From assembly GCA_035651595.1 (NCBI GenBank), contig DASRFJ010000085.1, positions 1-61,626 on the forward strand: a stretch of 61,626 nucleotides of DNA, read 5' to 3'. A program made the position numbers and the translations under genes. Origin of the DNA: JAFARZ01 sp035651595. GTDB taxonomy: Bacteria; Actinomycetota; Actinomycetes; Streptosporangiales; Streptosporangiaceae. Each line of letters opens with the position of its first letter. Position 1 is the stretch's first letter. The notes under the pieces were generated by a model that did no database searches, had not been told where the DNA came from, and was given only the letters and a program-made list of their open reading frames with translations. Positions 9,191 to 17,581 of the stretch are shown here, piece by piece.

Positions 9191-9915
9191 TCAGCGTCCT
9201 GATCGCCGACGACCAGGACCTGATCCGCAAGGGCCTGCGGATGCTGCTGGAAGCCGAGCCTGATCTCCGCGTCGCGGGTGAGGCCAGCGACGGAAGCCAC
9301 GCAGTGGCACAGGCCCGCCGCCTGGACCCGGACGTCATCTTGATGGACGTCCGCATGCCCGGACTCGACGGGATCCAGGCAACCGCCCAGCTCGCCCAAG
9401 GCGGGAGCCGGGCGAAGATCTTGATGCTGACCACCTTCAACCTCGACGAGTACGTCTACCACGCCATGAAGGCCGGAGCCAGCGGCTTCCTGCTGAAGGA
9501 CGCCACCCGCGAACAACTGACCGGCGCCATCCGCGCGGTTCGCGACGGCGAGACGCTGCTCGCCCCGGCGATCACCCGGCGCCTCATCGAAGACTTCTGC
9601 CGCGGCCCGGCGCCCAGCGGCGGCGCGGGCGGCTTGAGCGCCGCGGGCGCCGCGGGCGGCGCGGGCGCCGCGGGCGGCGCGGGCGGCGCGGGCGGGGCGG
9701 GCGGGGCGGGCGGCTTGAGCGGGCGGGAAGGCCAAGTGGTGCGGCTTGTCGCGGCGGGACTGTCGAACGCCGAGATCGCGGCCAGACTCTACCTCAGCGA
9801 GGCGACGATCAAAAGCCACATCACCCGGATCCTCGCCCGGCTCGGCCTGCGCGACCGAGTGCAAATCGCCGTGTTCGCCTACGAGAACGGCATCGTGCGG
9901 CCAGGCCGCGGGTAG
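9187..9915 (+). CDS. NarL/LuxR-type response regulator with Gly/Ala-rich linker
   Basis: A 242-residue regulator. The receiver domain (1-120) has acidic residues DDQD at 8-11, phosphoacceptor Asp54 in ILMDVRMPG and Lys at FLLKDA. The C-terminal LuxR helix-turn-helix (about 180-240) contains GLSNAEIAARLYLSEATIK and SHITRILARLGLRDR. The linker between them (about 143-178) is an unusually long Gly/Ala stretch encoded by an imperfect GCGGGCGGC-type tandem repeat, and could vary in length between strains. The likely target is the divergent ABC exporter. Confidence 0.88.
   Translation: MISVLIADDQDLIRKGLRMLLEAEPDLRVAGEASDGSHAVAQARRLDPDVILMDVRMPGLDGIQATAQLAQGGSRAKILMLTTFNLDEYVYHAMKAGASGFLLKDATREQLTGAIRAVRDGETLLAPAITRRLIEDFCRGPAPSGGAGGLSAAGAAGGAGAAGGAGGAGGAGGAGGLSGREGQVVRLVAAGLSNAEIAARLYLSEATIKSHITRILARLGLRDRVQIAVFAYENGIVRPGRG
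9611..9720 (+). repeat. tandem GC-rich repeat coding the response-regulator linker
   Basis: Imperfect repeats of GGCGGCGCGGGC/GCCGCGGGC units inside the response regulator gene, flanked on both sides by GGCTTGAGC. Units are multiples of three, so slippage would change linker length without a frameshift. Confidence 0.75.
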
Positions 9916-10105
9916 GCCGCGTCTGTTCGCCTCGGTGCTCCCCTCGCCGCCCGCCTCGCTGCTCGCTGCTTTCCTCGCTGCCCGCCGCGCTGCTGCCGCC
10001 CGATGGCGGCGCTATGTTCGCGCCGACCGAGGCGCACGTGCAGCCCGCCCGCGCGAACCTGGACATATAGGCAGATTCGGGACGCACGAGTGAGCTGGCC
10101 AGATC

Positions 10106-10390
10106 ATTGAGGGACACTCACCCCCAAAATGGATTTTGCTGGCTTATTCGGGGCTTGCCCGGATCGCTGGCTGCCCGGTGGGTCAGCGGCAGGCTCGATG
10201 GGCCTCGGTTAACGTGGCTGTCTTCCCCTTTGTGGTAACGCGACCCTCGCGTACGGGGGTCGACCCACCACGAAGGGGTAATATTCCACGTTGCTGGCGG
10301 GACTGCCGGTGCGCTCCTATCCCGGTAGCCGCACACTGCACTCCAGCCACAGGCGGCGCGCGGCCAGGCCCGGCGGCCGGCTCCGGCACG
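10106..10390 (-). repeat. dispersed non-coding repeat family B, copy B1 (with half A palindrome)
   Basis: Fills most of the 546-bp gap between the response regulator and the next gene. Read on the minus strand it closely matches B2 and B3: GGAGTGCAGTGTGCGGCTAC, AGCAACGTGGAA, then an 11-bp hairpin (CCCCTTTGTGG 10225-10235 with CCACGAAGGGG 10268-10278), then GAGGCCCATCGAGCCTGCCG. Its downstream end (10106-10125) is one arm of an A palindrome. The preceding ~50 bp (10052-10105, GAACCTGGACATA...GCAGATTCGGG) match the flank of A2 near 14031. Reading frames within it are not protein-like. Confidence 0.85.
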
Positions 10391-10461
10391 CCCGAAACGG
10401 TATCGGCCTCATCGGCGCGTTATCGGTTGCGGTCGGGTGGTTCGGGTCGGAAGATGGAGCT

Positions 10462-10827
10462 ATGGCTATACCGCCGGACGGGGGCGAGGACATCCTGGCG
10501 TTCGGGGACACCGAACCATCCGCCCGCAAACCGCGCACGCGGCTGCTGCTTGGCGCGGTTGGCGGGGCCGGGCTGACTGGCGCGGCGGTCGCCGTGGGCC
10601 TGCTCGCGTTCGGCGGCGGTGCCGCTCCGGCCGCGCACCATCAGAACACGGTGACGCGGGACTTCATCACGCAGAGCGCCCAGACAGTCGGCGGCGCGCA
10701 AGCGGCGTACAGCAGCGAGCTCGTCATCACGGAGAACACCCAGCTCACCACGACGGTGCCGAACGGCATCGGCCGGGTGGTCAAGATCGACCCCGGCACC
10801 GGGCGCCCGACCTGCCCTAACCCGTAA
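10462..10827 (+). CDS. small membrane-anchored protein of unknown function
   Basis: A 121-residue protein: 27 polar residues (MAIPPDGGEDILAFGDTEPS), one Gly/Ala-rich membrane helix at about 28-50, then an exported domain with DFITQSAQTVGGAQAAYS, SELVITENTQLTT and GIGRVVKIDPGTGRPT. I do not recognise the family. The start is ATG 10462, preceded by GGAG at a short spacing (10455-10458); earlier in-frame codons run through the repeat and are rejected. It overlaps the convergent glutamyl-tRNA synthetase gene by 11 bp. Confidence 0.55.
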   Translation: MAIPPDGGEDILAFGDTEPSARKPRTRLLLGAVGGAGLTGAAVAVGLLAFGGGAAPAAHHQNTVTRDFITQSAQTVGGAQAAYSSELVITENTQLTTTVPNGIGRVVKIDPGTGRPTCPNP

Positions 10828-12460
10828 CTGCGCGAACCCGGCGCAGCACCTCGTCCCGGCCGAGGGCGCCGGCCACCTCCGCGAGGTTGGCGCTGCGTGT
10901 CGCTCCGGTGAGCATCACCCTGATCGCCTGGGAAGCCTCCCTGATCGAGCCCGGGTATGCCGCGGGGTCCTGTTTGTATGCCTTCTGGTTCGGCGCGAAG
11001 CCGAGCCTGGCGGCCAGATCGCGGATCTGATCGAACCACGCGATGTCTGGGCCGGGCTCCTGGTAGCCGTCCGTGAAGCCTTCGGCGAGGGCGCGGACCA
11101 AATCGAGGTCGAGAGCGTCGAACCGCTCGTCGGCCGGAGCGCTCACCAGCGAGAAGACCTCGGGGAAGAAGTATCCGTACACGGCGCGGAACTCCGACCA
11201 CTTGCGCAGATCCTTGCGCGGGTTATCCACGCCGGTCCGCTCGATGGCCAGCGCGCGTAGCGCCAGCGGCCGCTCCACGTTCACAATCGCCGCCAGCTCC
11301 GGGTCGAACTTGTCTGCCCAGCCGGTGTACCGGTCGAGGATCTCCGCGCCGGACAGCGTCGCGATGTAGTCGGCACTGATGTCATCGAGCTTGACCATGT
11401 CGACCAGCGGCCCTGCCGTGCCGCACTCGCTGAGCCGGATCGGCTCGGCCAGCGCTTCGTCCAGCGGCAGCTCCGCGAGGCGGGCGTTCGCGAGGCCGCG
11501 CAGGTAGTACTGCACCGCCTCGACCGGATAGCCCTGCTCGATGTAGTAGCTGACGGTCGCCTCGGGGTCCTTCCGCTTGGACAGCTTGCGGCGGCTCTTC
11601 CCGTCCTGCTTCATCAGCGGCGCGATATGCGCGTAGCGGATGCGCGGCAGGCCGAGCGCGTCGAACAGCTGATGGTGCATCGGCACCGAGGACAGCCACT
11701 CCTCAGCCCTGATCACCAGGCTGATCCGCATCAGGTGGTCGTCAACGACGTGCGCGAGGTGATAGGTGGGCAGCCGCGGGTCGGTGCTCTTCAGCACGAC
11801 TACGTCGTTGCGATTGTCGTCCTGCGTCAGCTCGCCGCGGATCGCGTCGGTGAAGCTCACCCGGATGCCGGTCAGGCCGGGCGAGCGGAACCGGACGACG
11901 TAACGCTCCCCCGCGTCGAGCTTCTTGACGACGTCGTCCTCGCTGGCGTCCCGCCAGAGCGCCCACTTGCCGTAGTAGCCGGGCAGGGCGCCAGCCTGCT
12001 GCTGCCGCTGGGCAATGTCGGCGAGCTCCTCCTTGGTGGCAAAGCACAGGTAGGCCTTGTCCTGGCGGAGCAGTTCACGGACGTAGCTGAGGTAGATCTC
12101 CTGCCGCGCCGACTGCGTGTACGGGGCATAGTGGCCGGTCAGGTCGTCCTCGTCCGGGCCGATCCGGAAATAGCCGAAGGACTCCGCGAACTGCTCTGCC
12201 GCGCCTTCGGTCACCCTGGCCTGGTCGGTGTCCTCGATGCGTACCACGTAACGGCCGTGCGAATGCCGGGATACGTCCACGTTGATCGTCGCCGTGTACA
12301 CGCCGCCGATGTGCAGGTAGCCGGTCGGGCTGGGTGCGAACCGGGTAACCTCCGCGCCCGCGGTCAGGTCACGGGGCGGATAGCGGCGCTCCCAGTGGTC
12401 CGGGTCCGGCAAGTCGGCGGGGAACAGCGAATCGACGACGGTCTGGCTCAGCATGATCAC
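10817..12460 (-). CDS. divergent glutamate-tRNA ligase
   Basis: A 547-residue class I aminoacyl-tRNA synthetase of the Glu/Gln type. It has FAPSPTGYLHIGG (41-53, HIGH site), RIEDTDQARVTEGAA, HLAHVVDDHLMRIS, and SRRKLSKRKDPEATVS (KMSKS loop near 290-300), followed by an anticodon-binding region. It is longer than the usual actinobacterial GltX (about 490) and has an N-terminal extension of ~35 residues before the catalytic site. It would charge tRNA with Glu. Its divergence suggests a second copy or a replacement of the standard enzyme. The start is GTG 12460 or ATG 12454; no strong ribosome site separates them. Confidence 0.85.
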   Translation of the reverse strand: MIMLSQTVVDSLFPADLPDPDHWERRYPPRDLTAGAEVTRFAPSPTGYLHIGGVYTATINVDVSRHSHGRYVVRIEDTDQARVTEGAAEQFAESFGYFRIGPDEDDLTGHYAPYTQSARQEIYLSYVRELLRQDKAYLCFATKEELADIAQRQQQAGALPGYYGKWALWRDASEDDVVKKLDAGERYVVRFRSPGLTGIRVSFTDAIRGELTQDDNRNDVVVLKSTDPRLPTYHLAHVVDDHLMRISLVIRAEEWLSSVPMHHQLFDALGLPRIRYAHIAPLMKQDGKSRRKLSKRKDPEATVSYYIEQGYPVEAVQYYLRGLANARLAELPLDEALAEPIRLSECGTAGPLVDMVKLDDISADYIATLSGAEILDRYTGWADKFDPELAAIVNVERPLALRALAIERTGVDNPRKDLRKWSEFRAVYGYFFPEVFSLVSAPADERFDALDLDLVRALAEGFTDGYQEPGPDIAWFDQIRDLAARLGFAPNQKAYKQDPAAYPGSIREASQAIRVMLTGATRSANLAEVAGALGRDEVLRRVRAVTG

Positions 12461-12510
12461 AGAGGCTAGTCCATGGGCGTTTCAACCACGGAACGGGTTT
12501 CCGCCTGGGG

Positions 12511-12546
12511 CTGACGCCCGCTCCATGGTAGGAGAGCGGGCGTCAG
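12511..12546 (-). terminator. hairpin terminator after the secreted protein gene
   Basis: A perfect 13-bp stem (CTGACGCCCGCTC 12511-12523 with GAGCGGGCGTCAG 12534-12546) and a 10-nt loop. It lies 25 bp beyond the stop of the minus-strand gene at 12571 and before the start of the synthetase gene, so it separates the two units. No strong T-run is present, which is common in high-GC actinobacteria. Confidence 0.8.
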
Positions 12547-12570
12547 CGTTGCGGCCAGCCTTCGCGCGGG

Positions 12571-12996
12571 CTACCGCAGCTGGATGACCTTGAAGGAGCC
12601 GTCGGCGTTGTTCTGGCCAGGCTTCTCGCCGGTGAACAGGTACAGCGGCCAGCCGTTGAAGGTGATCTGGCCGTCGATCTTTCCGAACTTCCCGTGGATC
12701 TTGACGCCATGCGCGACAACCGGCACGCCGCGGACCTGCGGCCAGACCGCCGCGCACCCGCCAGTGCACGTACCTGGCTTGCCTCGGTGATCACCGGAGA
12801 AGGTGTACACCACCAGGCCCTTGCCCTCGACGAGCACCTGGTGCTTGACGCCCTTGACATGCTGAGCGCGGAACACGACCGCGTTCTTCGGGGTGTGGTC
12901 CGGCGCGCCGAACGCCGTCGACGCACCCCAGCCCGACCCAGCGAGCAGTGCCGCCGACACCACGCTCAGCGCGGCAGCACGTGAACGAACACCCAT
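12571..12996 (-). CDS. secreted Lipoprotein_15-type repeat protein
   Basis: A 141-residue exported protein. The signal peptide covers about residues 1-31 (SRAAALSVVSAALLAGSGWG, then STAFGAPD with AxA-type cleavage); there is no lipobox Cys. The mature part has two copies of the Lipoprotein_15/COG4315 motif: LVVYTFSGDHRGKPGTCTGG-CAAVWP and ITFNGWPLYLFTGEKPGQNN. Its function is unknown; such proteins are common in the actinobacterial cell envelope. The ribosome site GAAGGGGA (on the RNA) precedes the ATG at 12996. It is followed by its own hairpin terminator. Confidence 0.8.
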   Translation of the reverse strand: MGVRSRAAALSVVSAALLAGSGWGASTAFGAPDHTPKNAVVFRAQHVKGVKHQVLVEGKGLVVYTFSGDHRGKPGTCTGGCAAVWPQVRGVPVVAHGVKIHGKFGKIDGQITFNGWPLYLFTGEKPGQNNADGSFKVIQLR

Positions 12997-13078
12997 GACA
13001 CGTCCCCTTCGTGGACCGGATTGCCCGGTATGACGATCCCCTCACCACTACGGGATACGTGCCGCCACGCGGAACGGT

Positions 13079-13729
13079 TCACGATTGCACGGAAACGTTC
13101 GGGGTTCGTGCCCAGTAGTCGTCGGCGGCCTTGGCAGCGGCCAGCTCTTCGGCCGTGCCGAACCCTGGGGCCATCGACGCGTCGGTCCCCGGGAGCACCT
13201 CGTGGTGCTCGATGTTCAGCAGCCGCAGCCAGCTCTGCTGACCCATGGTGAGCCCGATGAAGCAGCCAAGCTCGACCAGCTCAGGCTCGGTGAAGTGCTG
13301 GTGCAGGCGATCCCACAACGCGTCGTCGTTCTCCAGCCGCCAGGTGATCGCTTCCGCGTAGGCGAGGGCCGCCTTCTCGCGCTCGCTCAGCTTCGTCGAG
13401 GTCTCGAAGTTGAGCAGGTCGTCGTATTGCCCTTCGGCGAGGCCCTGCGCCTTCGCCTTCTCCGAACGCTGGTTACCGCAGTACTCGCACTTCACCGACC
13501 GTGAGACATAGACACGGCAGAGTTCCTTGATCGCGTGGTCGCACACGCCGGCCCGGAAGATCGCCTCCCAGGATCGCGCGAACGCCCAGAAGGCCGCGGG
13601 CACGTGCGCCCGCACCGCGGAACTCTCCGGGCGCGGGGTGCCCTCGCGTTGGCAGCGCGCCATCTCCGCCCGCATCTCGTCGTCCATCGCCTCGAGCGGC
13701 AGGTAGCTGATCCGCTGCTTGTGTGCCAT
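13079..13729 (-). CDS. carboxymuconolactone decarboxylase/AhpD-like protein
   Basis: A 216-residue cytoplasmic protein of the CMD/AhpD fold. The redox-type motif KCEYCGNQRSEKAKAQG carries the CxxC pair near 81-84, followed by helices with REKAALAYAEAIT and ELVELGCFIGLTMGQQSWLR, typical of the family. Members are alkylhydroperoxidase-like reductants or lactone decarboxylases; the CxxC favours a peroxidase-type or peroxide-related role. The start is ATG 13729 with GGAG at 13736-13739 on the RNA; 21 further open codons upstream lack family similarity. Confidence 0.8.
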   Translation of the reverse strand: MAHKQRISYLPLEAMDDEMRAEMARCQREGTPRPESSAVRAHVPAAFWAFARSWEAIFRAGVCDHAIKELCRVYVSRSVKCEYCGNQRSEKAKAQGLAEGQYDDLLNFETSTKLSEREKAALAYAEAITWRLENDDALWDRLHQHFTEPELVELGCFIGLTMGQQSWLRLLNIEHHEVLPGTDASMAPGFGTAEELAAAKAADDYWARTPNVSVQS

Positions 13730-13914
13730 CAGACTCTCCTCGCGTTGACCCTGTCTCGATTGTCTCAGTTGCCACCGTGGGCAGGAGTCCACACCCGGAT
13801 CCAGCTCGCGTCAAAGCCTGGTTGCTCGACGGTGCCCCGCTCATCGTCGGCCAAGAGGTACCTCTAGGTCATCGCGATCACAGGGTCACGCTCACCATAT
13901 AGCTCGCTTAGTGA

Positions 13915-14604
13915 TCATCGCCCGCACTGGGTTCCGTGGCAGAAAAGGGTGCGGATGTAGGCGTTCCAGAACAACGTGCGCTCACGGCGTGTCGCGTGGT
14001 GCGGCTGCGATAGGCAGCCCGCCGGGCTCGAACCTGGACATACGGCAGATTCGGGGCGCGAGAGCGAGCGGCCCGGATCATTGCGGACAGTTACCCCCCC
14101 GATCCGGGTGGGTAACTGTCCGCAATCTTTGTCGAGCGCTTCCCGGAGCCCGCACACACCGCTGAACGGCACGGCCACAAACCGGGGCATTGCAGGCAAC
14201 CCGCACAACGGAGGCGACTGACCTGCCGCGGTTAACCAGCGCTCGACCAGGTGCTCGCGGCCGGCCGGCGGTTCGTACGGTTCCGGCCAGAAGTCCGTCA
14301 CCCGGGTGATCAGCCCGTCTTCGAACTCGAAGAACACCATCGCGTCATCGGTGCGGCCGTCGAGCAGCCACTCGAACCACACCACCGCGCGCCGCTCGTC
14401 GGCGATCGTGACCTTCGGGCGCAGGTGCCAGTCGCCGGGAAACTCCTGATTGAACCGCAGGTAGCGATCTCGTCCCCGGATACGCTCTCGTGACTGCGGG
14501 ATCTCGTAGATCACGGCCGGGTGCAGCAGGCCAGCCCAGACGTCCCAGTCCCGGGCCTCCAGGCTTGCGATGAACCGCTCCGCCAGCTCACGGTTTCCAT
14601 CCAT
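13915..14604 (-). CDS. SnoaL-like protein with a repeat-derived C-terminal tail
   Basis: Residues 1-124 form a SnoaL/NTF2-like alpha+beta cone: ELAERFIASLEARDWDVWAG, LHPAVIYEIPQSRERIRG, RYLRFNQEFPGDWHLRPK, AVVWFEWLLDG, MVFFEFEDGLITRVTDFWPE. Homologues end near GREHLVERW. Here the frame runs 105 codons further through non-coding sequence that includes palindrome A2 (translated KDCGQLPTRIGGVTVRND) to a stop at 13915. The tail is Cys/Arg/Pro-rich and not protein-like. The simplest reading is that an A-type element landed at the 3' end and removed the native stop. The catalytic or binding role is unknown; the family includes polyketide cyclases and epoxide hydrolases. Confidence 0.7.
   Translation of the reverse strand: MDGNRELAERFIASLEARDWDVWAGLLHPAVIYEIPQSRERIRGRDRYLRFNQEFPGDWHLRPKVTIADERRAVVWFEWLLDGRTDDAMVFFEFEDGLITRVTDFWPEPYEPPAGREHLVERWLTAAGQSPPLCGLPAMPRFVAVPFSGVCGLREALDKDCGQLPTRIGGVTVRNDPGRSLSRPESAVCPGSSPAGCLSQPHHATRRERTLFWNAYIRTLFCHGTQCGR
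14080..14126. repeat. palindromic repeat family A, copy A2
   Basis: Arms 14080-14100 and 14106-14126 (one mismatch) around the loop GATCC; ATTGCGGACAGTTA replaces the CACTTA of A1. The upstream flank (about 14031-14079, GAACCTGGACATA...GCAGATTCGGG) matches the sequence next to half-palindrome B1. The downstream flank ACCGGGGCATT resembles that of A1. It lies inside the extended frame of the SnoaL-like gene. Confidence 0.88.
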
Positions 14605-14636
14605 CCTGGCAAGCTAGCATGCCGCGCGCCCCGGCC

Positions 14637-17501
14637 TCAGCGGACCAGGTTGCGCTCGCGGGCGATGGCCGCGGCCTGGGTACGGGTGGCCGCGCCGAGC
14701 TTGGCGAGGATGCGGGAAACGTGCACGCCAGCGGTGTTGGTGCTGATGAACAGCTCGGTGCCGATCTGCCGGTTGCTCAGGCCCGCGGCGATCAGCCGGA
14801 GCACGTCGAATTCCCTGGCGGTGAGTCCGTCGCGCTGACCCGTGTCCGCCGGGATATCCGCGACCGCGCCTTCGGGCGCGACGCTGAGGCCGGCCCGCCG
14901 GGCCGTCTCTTCGACCTGTTCGGCCAGCGGCCGCGCCGCCAGCTCCCGCGCGACAGTGAGCGCCGCCTGAAGTGCTGTCCGGGCGTCCGGCCGGGCGCCC
15001 GCGACGATGTGGGCGCGGGCGGTGGAGAGCATCGCCTGGGCATGCTCGAACGGCTGGCGCAGCTCGTGCCACGCCCGCGCCGCCTGCTCCCACTGCGCCG
15101 CCTGCCCGGTCAGCGCGGCAGTCACCGTCAGCTGGCAGGCGGTATCCGGCCTGGTGGTGCACTGAAGCGTGGCGGCGAGCGCGCGCAGGTCCGCGCTGTG
15201 ACCTGGCTCGTCCAGTTCCGCGGCGCGCCTCGCCGCCGTCGCCAGCATGGGCCACATCGCGTGGTGGTGCATCCGGGGGTTCGCGCTGGTCAGGGCGTCG
15301 GTGAGCAGGCCGACCGCCTGGTCCGGGGCAGCGAGGTCGGCCTTGACGGCGGCGAGTTCAAGGCGGTACTGCCCGGCCCACCCCGACTGGGCGGAGGCGC
15401 CAGACTGGCACAGCATCGGTTCGGCGGCCTGGACGGACGTCCGGGCCGCGGCCGGGTCCCCCTGCGCGAGCTTGATCTTCGCGTAGCACAGCAGCAGCAC
15501 CGCCCGGCTCATCGGCGGCACCTGGTCGGTCAGCGTCTCCTCGATCAGGTCAAGCGCCTGCGGCCAGCGGCCTAGCGCGGTCAGCGCCTGCACCCACTTC
15601 ACGGTGAGCACCGGGCCCTTCTCCACGAACTGGAACCCCTCGTGCGCCGCACGCAGGCCCTGCTGGATCACCTGTATCGCGGTCTCGTACTGGCCGGCCG
15701 CGACCAGCACGGCCGACTCCCACATGACCACGGTCAGCCGGGTACCGGGATCGGGACTGACCGAGCGCGCGGTGGCGAAATGTGCCATCGCGACAGCACT
15801 GTCCGAGTCGGCCGCGGCGAGGCCGAGCATCGCATGGGCCCGGGCCGGCAAGGCGGCGTCGAGGGCGTCGCCGTCCTGGACGGCGGCGCCGGCGCCGACG
15901 GTGTCGACGCCGAAGGTGTCGAGGGCGGCGCTGGCACTGGCGGCAGCGCCGGCCGGATCGCCGCTGAACATCTGCGTGGATGCCAACTCGACGAGCAGCG
16001 CTCCGCGCAGCCGTTCCGCGGCCACCGTGCCGCCGGGCGCCGTGCCGCCGGGCGCCGTGTCGAGCAGGGCCAGGGCCCGCCGCAGGTCAGCCTCGCCCCC
16101 GCCGGCCTGATTGTCCAGCCGGGCGCGCAGCAGCAGGAGCTTGGCGACGCGGCACGGCGGATCCTGGCTGGCCAGCGCCAGGGCCTCGTCGACGGCGGCC
16201 AGGCCAGGATCGATCACGCCCCGCTGCGCACACGCCTCGGCGAGCCGCTCGAGCAGGCCGAGCCGGCTGACCGGCAGCGTCGCGGCGGCATCGGGGACCT
16301 TGTCCCACAGGTCGCGGATCCGGGCCAGATGGCGGATCTGCTCCGGCCGGGCTCCGCTCCCGGCCGCGGCGTCGGCAGCCTGCCACGAGGCAGTGATCGC
16401 CGTCGGCCAGTCGGCCGCCAGCGCGGCGTGCTGCGCGAGTTCGGCGGCGTAGGTCTGGGCGGGCAGCAGGCTCGGGTCGGCCAGCAGGACCTCGGCCAGC
16501 CGGGCGTGCAGCCGGGTACGCGCGGCCGGCAGCAGGTTCTCGTACACGACCTGCCGGAACAGGACATGCCGGAACTCGTACTCGGCCGCACGCACGACGA
16601 GCAGCCGCGCAGCAGCCAGCGCGACAATGGCGTCCTCGGTCCGCTGCTCGGGCAGCCCAGCGGCTTCGGTCAGCAGCCTGTGCCCGACGGGTGATCCGGC
16701 CACCGCCGCGGCCCGGAGCACCGAACGCTGGTCCTCGGGCAGCCCCGCCGTCCACGCCAGCAACAGTTCCCGCAGGTCAGCTGGCATTCCATCGGAGGAA
16801 CCGGGAGAACCCGAGGAATCCGAAGAACCCGAGGAGTTGCTGAGCGCCTCGACGAACAGCGGATAGCCTTCGCTGCGTTCGTACACCCGGCTGGCGAACC
16901 CGGGCTCGGGTTCGCGGCCGAGCAGAGCGGCCAGTTGCCTGCCCACATCGTGGCGGGTCAACGGCCGCAGCTCGATCGCCGTGACGCTGGGCAGCCGCCG
17001 TAGTTCCGCCAGCATGCCGCGCAGCCGGCCCGCGCCACGCGGTCGGCAAGTGGCCACCAGCAGCACGTCGCTGTGGACGAGGTTCGCGATCAGGAACGCG
17101 AACAGGTCAAGGCTGGACTCATCGGCCCAGTGCAGGTCCTCGACGACCAGGACCACCTGACGTTCCCGCGACAGCAGCTCCAGCTCGGCGAGCATCTCGC
17201 CCCCGGACAGCACGGGTGGGCCGGACAGCGCGGCTGGCCCAGCCGGTCGCAGCGTGCGCATGATCGCGAGGAACGGCGCGAACGGGACACTCTCGGCGCC
17301 GAGTTCCGGGCACCGCCCGGTCAGCACGACCGTCTCTTTATCCAGTCTGGCGAGGAACTCGCTCACCAGACGGCTCTTGCCGAGGCCGGCCTCGCCACTG
17401 ACCAGCACCGCCGCGACAAGCGGATCGCGCGCCGCCGCCTCCAGCAGCGCCAGGTCCGCGGCCCGGCCGACGAAAGCGCTGCTCACGGGGAAACTGGCCA
17501 T
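14637..17501 (-). CDS. LAL-type LuxR-family ATPase transcriptional regulator
   Basis: A 954-residue regulator of the MalT/LAL class. The N-terminal AAA+/NTPase has Walker A SGEAGLGKSRLV (35-46) and Walker B RQVVLVVEDLHWADESS. The middle is helical TPR-like repeats (about 350-870), including low-complexity inserts SSGSSDSSGSPGSSDG and GTAPGGTAPGGT encoded by short tandem repeats. The C-terminus is a LuxR helix-turn-helix: LTAREFDVLRLIAAGLSNRQ then IGTELFISTNTAGVHVSRIL. Such proteins activate transcription after binding ATP and an inducer. It is divergent from the epoxide hydrolase with 80 bp between starts, so that gene is a candidate target. Confidence 0.88.
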   Translation of the reverse strand: MASFPVSSAFVGRAADLALLEAAARDPLVAAVLVSGEAGLGKSRLVSEFLARLDKETVVLTGRCPELGAESVPFAPFLAIMRTLRPAGPAALSGPPVLSGGEMLAELELLSRERQVVLVVEDLHWADESSLDLFAFLIANLVHSDVLLVATCRPRGAGRLRGMLAELRRLPSVTAIELRPLTRHDVGRQLAALLGREPEPGFASRVYERSEGYPLFVEALSNSSGSSDSSGSPGSSDGMPADLRELLLAWTAGLPEDQRSVLRAAAVAGSPVGHRLLTEAAGLPEQRTEDAIVALAAARLLVVRAAEYEFRHVLFRQVVYENLLPAARTRLHARLAEVLLADPSLLPAQTYAAELAQHAALAADWPTAITASWQAADAAAGSGARPEQIRHLARIRDLWDKVPDAAATLPVSRLGLLERLAEACAQRGVIDPGLAAVDEALALASQDPPCRVAKLLLLRARLDNQAGGGEADLRRALALLDTAPGGTAPGGTVAAERLRGALLVELASTQMFSGDPAGAAASASAALDTFGVDTVGAGAAVQDGDALDAALPARAHAMLGLAAADSDSAVAMAHFATARSVSPDPGTRLTVVMWESAVLVAAGQYETAIQVIQQGLRAAHEGFQFVEKGPVLTVKWVQALTALGRWPQALDLIEETLTDQVPPMSRAVLLLCYAKIKLAQGDPAAARTSVQAAEPMLCQSGASAQSGWAGQYRLELAAVKADLAAPDQAVGLLTDALTSANPRMHHHAMWPMLATAARRAAELDEPGHSADLRALAATLQCTTRPDTACQLTVTAALTGQAAQWEQAARAWHELRQPFEHAQAMLSTARAHIVAGARPDARTALQAALTVARELAARPLAEQVEETARRAGLSVAPEGAVADIPADTGQRDGLTAREFDVLRLIAAGLSNRQIGTELFISTNTAGVHVSRILAKLGAATRTQAAAIARERNLVR

Positions 17502-17581
17502 AAGCGGTAATGATAGGAGGTGGCGAAGATAACGAATTCTCCAGATCCGGCGACCCCCTCTTTACCGGCATCGTTGAAGAC

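Noticed and set aside
9187..9915. Possible second start or frameshift because of the Gly/Ala tract
   Set aside because: The receiver and LuxR domains are in one frame through the tract, and all repeat units are multiples of three.
11627..12469. 280-residue plus-strand frame over the glutamyl-tRNA synthetase
   Set aside because: Shadow of the synthetase; His/Val/Arg/Gln-rich composition and no motif.
13001..13030. TCCCCTTCGTGG near 13003 as another family B copy
   Set aside because: Only the hairpin-arm sequence matches; no second arm or flanking blocks, and it serves as the ribosome site of the secreted protein gene on the other strand.
14020..14045. GGGCTCGAACC resembling a tRNA T-arm on the minus strand
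   Set aside because: No acceptor, D or anticodon arms around it; the bases belong to the repeat flank shared with 10052-10105.
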